Positions 1 through 6,082 of a stretch of 6,082 nucleotides of DNA are shown piece by piece. Below the pieces are notes generated by a model. It did no database searches, was not told the DNA's origin, and was given only the letters and a program-made list of their open reading frames with translations. The stretch's first letter is position 1. Each line of letters starts with the position of its first letter. Origin of the DNA: an uncultured Bacteroidales bacterium (GTDB lineage: Bacteria > Bacteroidota > Bacteroidia > Bacteroidales > UBA932); assembly GCA_937890845.1 (NCBI GenBank), contig CALADR010000336.1, forward strand, positions 1 through 6,082. Reading direction: 5' to 3'. The position numbers and the translations under genes were made by a program.

Positions 1-17
1 TGTGGTCTCGGCATAGC

Positions 18-32
18 CAAAGTAAAACTTTG
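18..32. repeat. Inverted repeat CAAAGT-AAA-ACTTTG, once per repeat unit
   Basis: A 6-bp stem with a 3-base spacer, present at 18-32, 99-113, 180-194 and 261-275. Its right arm ends in TTTG, which in the last copy serves as the candidate -33 element of the rsgA promoter. It could be a protein-binding site or a weak hairpin; the stem is AT-rich and too short to act as a convincing terminator. Confidence 0.6.
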
Positions 33-58
33 TCTCTGCTCTCGACTTTTTGCTAATT

Positions 59-72
59 TGAGCCAAGGCTCA
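59..72. repeat. Palindrome TGAGCC-AA-GGCTCA, once per full repeat unit
   Basis: A 6-bp perfect inverted repeat with a 2-base centre at 59-72, 140-153 and 221-234. It is absent from the truncated fourth copy. It overlaps the end of a near-consensus -7 element (TAATTTG) in each full unit, which is the usual place for an operator. That is positional inference only; no regulator is encoded in the window. Confidence 0.55.
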
Positions 73-271
73 TATAAACGCTGTGGTCTCGGCATAGCCA
101 AAGTAAAACTTTGTCTCTGCTCTCGACTTTTTGCTAATTTGAGCCAAGGCTCATATAAACGCTGTGGTCTCGGCATAGCCAAAGTAAAACTTTGTCTCTG
201 CTCTCGACTTTTTGCTAATTTGAGCCAAGGCTCATATAAACGCTGTGGTCTCGGCATAGCCAAAGTAAAAC

Positions 272-304
272 TTTGTCTCTGCTCTCGACTTTTTGCTATA
301 TTTG
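272..304 (+). promoter_or_regulatory. Candidate Bacteroidota promoter for rsgA-MATE
   Basis: TTTG at 272-275 is followed by 21 bases and then TATATTTG at 297-304, matching the Bacteroidota primary sigma factor pattern (TTTG, about 19-21 bases, TAnnTTTG). A transcript would be expected to start roughly at 309-313, leaving a leader of only about 10-17 bases before the rsgA start. The -33 half lies inside the last tandem repeat, and the -7 half spans its breakpoint. Full repeat copies have TAATTTG here, one base too short, so only the terminal copy matches exactly. The match is seen in the sequence; activity is inferred. Confidence 0.65.
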
Positions 305-325
305 CGGAAATTTAATTGATTGGAA

Positions 326-1276
326 GTGAATAAAGGAGAAGCAACAGTTGTAAAGCATACGGGCAGCCATTATCTGCTTACAGTGCTGCCGGAGTGGAAT
401 CTTTTTCCGGCGGTGCTTCGTGGAAAAATAAGGTTGAAAGGCAGTTCTGCTACAAATCCGGTGGCAGTAGGGGACAAGGTTTCATATGAAATGCCGGAGG
501 GTGAACCTTCTCTTGAAAATCCTGCAGTGATAACAGGGGTTCTGGAGCGCAAAAACTATATTATCCGCCGTTCTACAAATCTTTCCCGCCAGTCTCATAT
601 CATTGCGGCCAACATTGATATGGCATTTATTGTCGTTACGATTGACTTCCCGGAGGTGAAACTTCCTTTTCTAGACAGACTGCTTGTGACTTGCGAAGTG
701 TATGGTGTGCCAGTTACCATTGTCCTGAATAAATCTGACCTTTACGGACCTGACCACAAGGAAAGGGTTGAGGTATTCCATGAAATTTACGGAAAAGCAG
801 GGTACAGGATAATGAATGTTTCCGCACAGACTGGAGAGGGAGTAGAGGAACTTCGCAAGGTATGCTATGACAAGGTCTGTCTTTTCTCCGGTGTGTCAGG
901 TGTCGGAAAATCTTCTCTTATCAAGGCTCTGGATCCTTCGCTCGAGCCAAGGACAGGCGAGATATCGGAGTCTCACCTTCAGGGAAAGCATACTACTACA
1001 TTTTATGAAATGTACAGACTTTCTTCAGGAGGCTATATAATTGATACTCCCGGTATCAGAGGATTCGGACTGGTGGATGTGGAGAAAGAAGAAGTGTCAC
1101 TTTATTTTCCAGAAATGCTGAAAGCTTCTGAAAGTTGCCGTTTTACCCCGTGTACGCATACACACGAGCCTGGATGTGCTGTAAAAGCTGCGGTGGAGGA
1201 TGGTTCCATTAGTTATGAAAGGTACTCCTCTTATCTGGGAATGCTTGAGGAAGAGGACAAATACAGGACCAGGTAA
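326..1276 (+). CDS. rsgA: Ribosome small-subunit-dependent GTPase A (RsgA/YjeQ)
   Basis: Circularly permuted GTPase that binds the 30S subunit late in maturation and couples GTP hydrolysis to release of assembly factors; cytoplasmic. Numbering from the GTG at 326 (316 residues): N-terminal OB-fold about 1-76 with the NPVAVGD motif; then the permuted G domain with G4 NKSD (135-138), G5-like SAQTG (166-170), P-loop GVSGVGKSS (189-197), switch I GKHTTT (220-225) and G3 DTPG (240-243); then the C-terminal zinc motif C271-x4-C276-x-H278-x5-C284. All hallmarks are intact and the length is normal. An in-frame stop at 317-319 limits the start to TTG 320 or GTG 326. GTG 326 fits best, because Bacteroidales homologues begin just before the equivalent of the KG residues that follow it. 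No clear Shine-Dalgarno site, as usual for the phylum. It is followed 8 bp later by a MATE gene, probably co-transcribed. Confidence 0.95.
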   Translation: MNKGEATVVKHTGSHYLLTVLPEWNLFPAVLRGKIRLKGSSATNPVAVGDKVSYEMPEGEPSLENPAVITGVLERKNYIIRRSTNLSRQSHIIAANIDMAFIVVTIDFPEVKLPFLDRLLVTCEVYGVPVTIVLNKSDLYGPDHKERVEVFHEIYGKAGYRIMNVSAQTGEGVEELRKVCYDKVCLFSGVSGVGKSSLIKALDPSLEPRTGEISESHLQGKHTTTFYEMYRLSSGGYIIDTPGIRGFGLVDVEKEEVSLYFPEMLKASESCRFTPCTHTHEPGCAVKAAVEDGSISYERYSSYLGMLEEEDKYRTR

Positions 1277-1284
1277 GTCGGGAT

Positions 1285-2715
1285 ATGTCTGTAAACGGAA
1301 AAATACTCAAACTTGCAGTGCCGAGCATATTGGCCAATATAACTGTACCGATAGTCGGAATGGCTGATATCGCAGTAGCGGGACATCTTGACAGTGCCGG
1401 CTCTGATACGGCTTCTTCTGCTGCTATGGCAGATCCTGTATCTACCGCTACTATGATTGGAGGCATAGCTATAGGGACAATGCTTTTTGATCTCCTGTAT
1501 TGGAATTTCGGTTTTCTCAGGGTCGGTACCGGAGGTTTGACTGCGCAGGCTTGCGGCAGAGGAGATATGAGAGAGGGTGCGAGTATTCTCAGCCGGGCGT
1601 TGGGTATAGCTCTGGCCTGCTCTGCAGTTCTGATTGCCATACAGTGGCTTTTTGTCAAGGGGGCATTTCTGTTTGTAGATGCGACTCCTCAGGTAAAGGA
1701 ACTTGCATCGCAATATTTTTTCATCCGTATATGGGCAGCGCCGGCAACTTTGAGCCTGATGGCATTTAAAGGATGGTTCATAGGTATGCAGGATGGTGTC
1801 AGTCCTATGATTACTGACTTGACAGTCAATGTGATGAATGTATTAATGAGTATTGTACTGGCATTGGGTTTGCATTTGGGAGCCTTTTCTTTTGACGGTG
1901 TAGGTTTTAAAGGAATTGCAGCTGGAACGGTGGCTGCACAATATACCGGGTTGACAGTAGCTGTGTCAATACTTTTGTTAAAGTACAGGAAAAAGGTATT
2001 TGAAGGATTTTCTGCGGCATCTCTTGCCGGAGTATTCAAAGGAGGAGAGACTCGCAGGTTCTTCAGTATGAATGCCGATCTGTTCATAAGATCCCTGTGC
2101 TTCATAGGTATCTATATAGGATTCACTACTTTGGCGGCGCATTATGGTGATCTGGTATTGGCAGCAGGTTCTATACTTATGAAACTTATGATGACTTTCT
2201 CATACTTTACAGACGGATTTGCCTATGCAGGAGAAGCTATGGCAGGACGGTATATAGGCAGTAAGAATAGGGCAGGTCTTGTCTCTACTGTCAAGTATGT
2301 CTTTATATGGAGTATGGGAATAGCTGCATTGTTCATGGTTTTATATGGGGTGGCCGGAATGCCTATGCTCCGGATCATGACATCGGATGCAGAGGTCGTA
2401 GAAATGTGCCGGCCTTATCTTCCATGGCTGCTGCTAATGCCTGTGATTGGCTGTGCGGCATTCACATGGGACGGAATATATATAGGTGCTACTTCAGCCC
2501 GGACTATGCGCAATGCGATGATATGGGCTACAGCAGGATTTTTCCTGACTTATTTGGCGGGTATTGCCCTGGCCGGTATTGGCGTAAAAAATGCAGCCGG
2601 AGTTTCTGGTCCGACTGCATTGCATATTCTTTTAGCTGCGTATTTTGTCCATCTTCTGGCTAGAACCGTCCATCTGTCGTTGAGGTACAGAAAAGTGGTA
2701 CTGTCACAGATTTAG
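1285..2715 (+). CDS. MATE family efflux transporter, DinF-like subfamily
   Basis: Inner-membrane multidrug/toxin extrusion transporter, 476 residues, normal length for the family; expected to exchange organic substrates for H+ or Na+. The whole protein is hydrophobic with about 12 membrane segments. The N-terminal segment (KILKLAVPSILANI) and GHLDS (34-38) mark TM1 and its following loop. FGFLRVGTGGLTAQACG (75-91) is the typical TM2-3 region, and SYFTDGFAYAGEAMAGRYIG (306-325), with D310 and E317, is the DinF-type motif of the C-terminal half. An Ala/Ser/Thr/Asp-rich stretch at 38-57 looks like an insertion between TM1 and TM2 relative to relatives as I remember them. ATG 1285 lies 8 bp after the rsgA stop, so it is probably translated from the rsgA transcript. 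Substrate is unknown. The gene ends 4 bp from the convergent glucanotransferase stop, with no clear hairpin terminator between them. Confidence 0.92.
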   Translation: MSVNGKILKLAVPSILANITVPIVGMADIAVAGHLDSAGSDTASSAAMADPVSTATMIGGIAIGTMLFDLLYWNFGFLRVGTGGLTAQACGRGDMREGASILSRALGIALACSAVLIAIQWLFVKGAFLFVDATPQVKELASQYFFIRIWAAPATLSLMAFKGWFIGMQDGVSPMITDLTVNVMNVLMSIVLALGLHLGAFSFDGVGFKGIAAGTVAAQYTGLTVAVSILLLKYRKKVFEGFSAASLAGVFKGGETRRFFSMNADLFIRSLCFIGIYIGFTTLAAHYGDLVLAAGSILMKLMMTFSYFTDGFAYAGEAMAGRYIGSKNRAGLVSTVKYVFIWSMGIAALFMVLYGVAGMPMLRIMTSDAEVVEMCRPYLPWLLLMPVIGCAAFTWDGIYIGATSARTMRNAMIWATAGFFLTYLAGIALAGIGVKNAAGVSGPTALHILLAAYFVHLLARTVHLSLRYRKVVLSQI

Positions 2716-2719
2716 ATGT

Positions 2720-4774
2720 TTATGCTCTTCCTGATTCTTTCAGAAGCCTTAGCACTTCACTGTTGAAATCCGAGGAGGAGAGAAGTTCTTCCAGAGTAAT
2801 ATGCATCCTGTATCTCCAGTAGTGTGGGGATACTGCCGGGTCGTTGATTCTTTCTGAGTCCGGGTCTGGGTTTCTCAGACCTTCATCTATGGACATCCAG
2901 TCCTGCAGAGGCAATATGGCCAATACTGAAGGCGAGTCAGTATGCATTTTCACTATCTTGTGGCATATCCTGCCGGAACAATTCTCAGGAGCATCACCGT
3001 TTTCCTGGAGAACTTCATGGTAGAAGCGGTTCGTCATGTCTCTGTTTTCTTTCCACCAGGCCCTTAAAGGAGTCATGTCATGGGTGGAAGTAGAGCACAC
3101 TGACATATAAGGGTATCTCCATACATCAGCGAATGTGTCTGATGATGATTTTGGCATTCTCTGTATTTCAAGTGAAAGAATGAACAGGTCACGCATTACT
3201 TCAGGGACGCAGTCAGGAATCATTCCAAGATCTTCTCCGCATGCGAGCATCTCTGTGCCGGCCAATAGACCAGGAAGCTTTTTCATTGCTGATTCTTTCC
3301 AGAATCCGTTGTGTCTGTGATAGAAGAAGTCATCGTAAAGTCTGTTGTACTCGTTCTTATGCCAGTCATCCATTACTTTATATGCTTCTGTATCATGTGC
3401 AGCAATTCTCGGGTGCCAGTAGTCCTTGGTACGGGGATCTGCTATGAACAGTACATTTTCAGATTCTGGTACAGGCTGCCATTCAGGGATGGTGAATCCA
3501 AGATCTCTAAGATAATCTGCAGAGTATGGAAGGGCAGGGCTGAAGTGTCCTAAAAGGCCGCTTGAAGCTCCTTTTGGTATTTCCCATATCCTGAAGAAAC
3601 CGAGTATATGGTCTATACGGAAAAGGTCGAAGTATTCTTCCATATTCTTCATTCTGGACTTCCACCAGGCATATCCGTCCTTTTCCATCCGTTCCCAGTT
3701 GTAGGTAGGAAGTCCCCAGTTCTGTCCTTTGGTAGCGAATGCATCAGGTGGAGCTCCTGCCTGTGAGTCAAGATGGAAGAGTTCAGGTGAAGCCCATGCA
3801 TCGGCACTTGTCGGACTGATTCCTATAGGAAGGTCACCTTTCAGATATACCCCGCGCGAGTGTGCGTAATTCCTGGCTTCAGTAAGCTGGCAGTGCAGGT
3901 GGTACTGTATGAAACAGTGATAGTTACACTCTTGCTTTTCTTTCTTCAAAAGGTCTTCGACAGCACTTTGGTCATATTTTGACCAATCTTCCCATTTGCT
4001 GAAATCAGCGGTGCCGAATCTTGCTGTCAATATTCTGAAAGCAGCGTAAGGCAGAAGCCAGTGACTGTTTTCTGCTACGAAAGCCTTGTATTTCTTCGTG
4101 GCGCATACGCTGCGCCCTGTGGCTTTGAATGATTCTCTCATCAGCCTGTCTTTCTCTGAGTTGACCCTTTCGTAATCAATGGCCGGGAGTGAATTCAGTT
4201 CATCCCTGAGTCTGATATAATCTTCGTCAGCCGGTACTCCGGCTTCTGTAAGATTCAGGAACTGTGGATGAAGCGCATAAATGGAGTTTGCACTGTATGG
4301 ATATGAATCTATCCATGTCCCAGTCATCGTAGTGTCATTGACCGGGAGAAGCTGCAGGACTTTCTGACCTGTTGCAGCAGCCCAATCTGCCATAAGTTTG
4401 AGGTCATTGAATTCTCCTACTCCGAAACTGTTTCTGGAACGGAGGGAAAATACTGGAATCGCGGTTCCTGCACATCTGTCTATAGTTTGCCAGAAGTCAT
4501 TGATTTCAATTGCTTCCGAATGGGATTTTTTCCCTGACTTTATTTCCGCATTTAAATTTTCAAGACTGTGGTGTCTCCATTCCCTTCTTTCGAAGCGTCC
4601 GTGAAGTTCCACTTCGTAATGATAATTGCTGAAATCGTCGAGGCAGGATGTTTCTATTGCTATACTCCAATGTCCTTCACCATCTGGAGTCATTTTTTCT
4701 TTCAAGTCCGCATAATGGAGGAACAGGCACTCTCCCCATTTGGTGTGGTATTCTATATTGAATCTTATCTGCAT
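2720..4774 (-). CDS. malQ: 4-alpha-glucanotransferase (GH77, MalQ/DPE2-like), compact form
   Basis: Transfers alpha-1,4-glucan segments between maltodextrins, releasing glucose; part of cytoplasmic maltose/glycogen metabolism. 684 residues. Residues 1 to about 95 form a CBM20-like starch-binding domain opening with FNIEYHTKWGE. The GH77 barrel starts near 104 (AIPVFSLRSRNSFGVGEF) and contains LLPVNDT (142-148), LKGDLPIGIS (311-320) and AGAPPDAF (339-346). The predicted nucleophile is D388 in FRIDHILGFF, the acid/base E514 in CGEDLG, and the transition-state stabiliser D566 in STHD. The D388-E514 distance (126) far exceeds the roughly 47 of simple amylomaltases, so the DPE2-type catalytic-domain insertion is present. 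Bacteroides homologues as I remember them are nearly 900 residues with two CBM20 domains; here only one is visible. ATG 4774 is the only sensible start, since an in-frame stop lies 9 bp upstream. No frameshift is seen; all catalytic residues are kept. Confidence 0.93.
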   Translation of the reverse strand: MQIRFNIEYHTKWGECLFLHYADLKEKMTPDGEGHWSIAIETSCLDDFSNYHYEVELHGRFERREWRHHSLENLNAEIKSGKKSHSEAIEINDFWQTIDRCAGTAIPVFSLRSRNSFGVGEFNDLKLMADWAAATGQKVLQLLPVNDTTMTGTWIDSYPYSANSIYALHPQFLNLTEAGVPADEDYIRLRDELNSLPAIDYERVNSEKDRLMRESFKATGRSVCATKKYKAFVAENSHWLLPYAAFRILTARFGTADFSKWEDWSKYDQSAVEDLLKKEKQECNYHCFIQYHLHCQLTEARNYAHSRGVYLKGDLPIGISPTSADAWASPELFHLDSQAGAPPDAFATKGQNWGLPTYNWERMEKDGYAWWKSRMKNMEEYFDLFRIDHILGFFRIWEIPKGASSGLLGHFSPALPYSADYLRDLGFTIPEWQPVPESENVLFIADPRTKDYWHPRIAAHDTEAYKVMDDWHKNEYNRLYDDFFYHRHNGFWKESAMKKLPGLLAGTEMLACGEDLGMIPDCVPEVMRDLFILSLEIQRMPKSSSDTFADVWRYPYMSVCSTSTHDMTPLRAWWKENRDMTNRFYHEVLQENGDAPENCSGRICHKIVKMHTDSPSVLAILPLQDWMSIDEGLRNPDPDSERINDPAVSPHYWRYRMHITLEELLSSSDFNSEVLRLLKESGRA

Positions 4775-4801
4775 ATCTGTAGGTTATTAGTTTATAGACA
4801 T

Positions 4802-4809
4802 CAAACTTA
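4802..4809 (-). promoter_or_regulatory. Candidate -7 element of the malQ promoter
   Basis: On the minus strand TAAGTTTG (4809 to 4802) matches the Bacteroidota TAnnTTTG element, 27 bases before the malQ ATG. Transcription would start near 4793-4797, giving a leader of about 20 bases. No TTTG is found at the expected -33 distance (near 4830-4834), so only half the promoter is supported. The rest of the 169-bp gap (4775-4943) is AT-rich. It contains a short AT palindrome (TTAAACTTTAA) near 4865-4875 but no convincing terminator hairpin, riboswitch or small gene. Confidence 0.45.
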
Positions 4810-4943
4810 CATAAAAACTTTCAGTTTTAACGTTCTTTGCAATAAAAACAAGTTCGCATACTATCTTAAACTTTAAAATCTGTCATAGCTTCTCAGTTTG
4901 TAGTACATAATTTCTATTTTAACGAGGCTATGGTATCAGGTAT

Positions 4944-6082
4944 TTAAATTTTTGCCTTCATTTTCTGCCAGTTTGCCACAGGCAATATGAAGGCTATTAG
5001 AGTCGCTGCAAGCCAGAATATTGATACCGGGCCGAAGTCATATGCGGCTGAACTTATGTCAGATGCTGTTTCTGTATATCCCTGAATCAGATATCCGCTG
5101 GCTATATCCTGTATTCCGGCAGCCACGTAGCTGGATATTCCCACTATACCGAGAGCTGCCCCTGTAGCTTTTCGAGGTACTATATCAACAGCCATAAGAC
5201 CTGCTACTATGCAGTACAGGATACCCGTTGAAAGGCTGAACAGGGATACATAGAATATGTTCATAAGGTAACTGCCCCCTGTGAATAGAAAAAGGTAAAG
5301 CGATATGAAGCTCAGTATTCCGGATATGATTGCCGGGCGTATTCTGTCTCCTTTGAAAACTTTGTCTGAAAGCCATCCTGCCATTACTGTACCAGCTACT
5401 CCGAGAGCTGCAGAGAATGCAATGATCTGTGTTGCGTTTTCAAGGGAGAACTCCTTGGATTTCTGGAGGAAAAGTACACCCCATCCTGCCACTGCGTATT
5501 TTGCTATGTATATAAATGCGCTGGATGCAGCTATAATCCAGATTCCCGGGTGCTTGAGTACATGTTTCTGAACTTCTGCAGTAGGCATCTTGTCTTCCTT
5601 TTTCAGTGTTTCTCCTGAGAGTGTTTGTACGGATGGAAGCCCCTTGCTTTCAGGAGTATCACTTACAAATACCAGTATTATTGCAGCACCAAGGAATCCG
5701 CCTGCTGCGGCAAAAACAAACCCGTATTGCCATCCCAATGCGGAAACTACGACTCCTGTGATTATGAATGACAGAAATTCCCCTATATAAGGACTTGCAC
5801 TGAAAATTCCATAGTATGTTCCTCTTTTGGACAGGGGAAACCATCTTGAAAGGTTTATAATACCAGGAGGAGATCCCATAGATTGCATCCATCCGTTCAG
5901 ACCCCAAAGAATCGAAAATGTCGTGAACAGTATGACAGATGATAGTCCTGCCGTGCCGTGTAACAGTCCGGCTGCTCCCATAAGAAGGTTTGCTATTGCA
6001 GACATCAACAATCCGGTAGCCATAAATTTCCTTATGTTACAATAGTCGGCGATAAAGCCATTCATAAATTTTCCGACAGCAT
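4944..6082 (-). CDS. MFS transporter, organophosphate:phosphate antiporter family (GlpT/UhpT/UhpC-like), N-terminus beyond window
   Basis: Inner-membrane carrier of the family that exchanges glycerol-3-phosphate, hexose phosphates or phosphoglycerate for phosphate, or senses them (UhpC). The frame is open to the right edge. The ATG at 6065 (MNGFIADYCN) is internal: the preceding codons (AVGKF) plus GFIADYCNIRKF form the conserved loop between TM2 and TM3, so TM1-TM2, roughly 65-80 residues, lie outside. Numbered from that ATG: TM3-TM6 about 13-135, including GWMQSMGSPPG (58-68); a cytoplasmic loop with DTPESKGLP (136-144); TM7-TM12 about 173-366, with GWLSDKVFKGDR (230-241) closely matching GlpT and VPRKATGAALG (296-306). 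The TM7 position that is Arg in GlpT/UhpT is Lys here (K189). Substrate cannot be assigned. It lies 169 bp upstream of malQ on the same strand; the malQ promoter candidate argues against obligate co-transcription. Confidence 0.88.
   Translation of the reverse strand, partial: AVGKFMNGFIADYCNIRKFMATGLLMSAIANLLMGAAGLLHGTAGLSSVILFTTFSILWGLNGWMQSMGSPPGIINLSRWFPLSKRGTYYGIFSASPYIGEFLSFIITGVVVSALGWQYGFVFAAAGGFLGAAIILVFVSDTPESKGLPSVQTLSGETLKKEDKMPTAEVQKHVLKHPGIWIIAASSAFIYIAKYAVAGWGVLFLQKSKEFSLENATQIIAFSAALGVAGTVMAGWLSDKVFKGDRIRPAIISGILSFISLYLFLFTGGSYLMNIFYVSLFSLSTGILYCIVAGLMAVDIVPRKATGAALGIVGISSYVAAGIQDIASGYLIQGYTETASDISSAAYDFGPVSIFWLAATLIAFILPVANWQKMKAKI

Larger units (their letters stand above)
1..298. 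repeat. 81-bp perfect tandem repeat array, 3 full copies plus a 55-bp partial copy
   Basis: Units begin at 1, 82, 163 and 244; the first three are identical over all 81 bases and the fourth is identical for 55 bases, to 298, where it diverges. The array is cut by the left window edge, so the true copy number is unknown. Because 81 is a multiple of three, one frame on each strand stays open through the array: on the plus strand a 27-residue peptide repeat containing CGLGIAKVKL, on the minus strand a 27-residue repeat containing RLYEPWLKLAK. I see no start signal or recognisable domain for either and regard both as by-products of the repeat. Each unit carries two short inverted repeats. Perfect identity implies recent expansion or ongoing homogenisation. 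No function is recognised. Confidence 0.95.

Noticed and set aside
18..32. Rho-independent terminators formed by the repeat hairpins
   Set aside because: Stems are only 6 bp, that at 18-32 is AT-rich, and neither inverted repeat is followed directly by a T-run on either strand.
1..298. CRISPR array
   Set aside because: The units are contiguous and identical over 81 bp with no variable spacers, and no cas genes are present.
58..315. 85-residue plus-strand reading frame made of a 27-residue peptide repeat
   Set aside because: It follows entirely from the 81-bp tandem repeat; it has a TTG start inside the repeat, no signal peptide or domain, and the opposite strand is equally open. Not called as a gene.
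1209..1713. Two overlapping minus-strand frames of 149 and 160 residues across rsgA/MATE
   Set aside because: Antisense shadows of the well-supported MATE gene; low-complexity composition and no domain.
4568..4876. 102-residue plus-strand frame over the malQ 5' end and the intergenic gap
   Set aside because: About two thirds is antisense to malQ coding sequence and the rest is AT-rich intergenic DNA; no recognisable protein features or promoter.
4775..4943. Riboswitch or small RNA in the gap before malQ
   Set aside because: The gap is short and AT-rich without a multi-stem structure, and the candidate promoter leaves only about a 20-base leader.
6063..6065. ATG as the true start of the MFS transporter
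   Set aside because: The frame is open upstream to the edge and the upstream codons (AVGKF) continue the conserved TM2-TM3 loop motif; TM1 and TM2 would otherwise be missing.

Overview
The window looks like chromosomal DNA of a Bacteroidales-type (Bacteroidota) bacterium, probably a gut-associated lineage. This rests on the sequence of the RsgA and DinF-type MATE proteins, on a GH77 4-alpha-glucanotransferase of the kind with an N-terminal starch-binding domain, and on promoter elements of the Bacteroidota form (TTTG at about -33, TAnnTTTG at about -7) with no strong Shine-Dalgarno sites. Genus cannot be fixed from the sequence alone. No phage, transposase, CRISPR, tRNA or rRNA was found.

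Layout. Positions 1-298 are a perfect 81-bp tandem repeat: three full copies and a 55-bp fourth, with the array running off the left edge. At the right end of the array a one-base change creates an exact Bacteroidota promoter (272-304). This promoter reads into a two-gene plus-strand unit: rsgA (ribosome small-subunit maturation GTPase) and, 8 bp later, a DinF-type MATE efflux transporter. The MATE stop lies 4 bp from the stop of a convergent minus-strand gene, a compact DPE2/MalQ-like 4-alpha-glucanotransferase with its own candidate promoter at 4802-4809. Upstream of it on the minus strand, after a 169-bp gap, is the 3' part of an organophosphate:phosphate antiporter-family MFS transporter (GlpT/UhpT/UhpC type), cut by the right edge.

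How the genes relate. RsgA and MATE probably share a transcript but have no obvious functional link. The glucanotransferase (maltodextrin/glycogen metabolism) and the sugar-phosphate-type transporter are both carbon-metabolism genes on the same strand, but the gap and the separate promoter suggest independent transcription. The four genes are ordinary housekeeping or accessory metabolism. The least explained part is the repeat array and the way it supplies the rsgA promoter.
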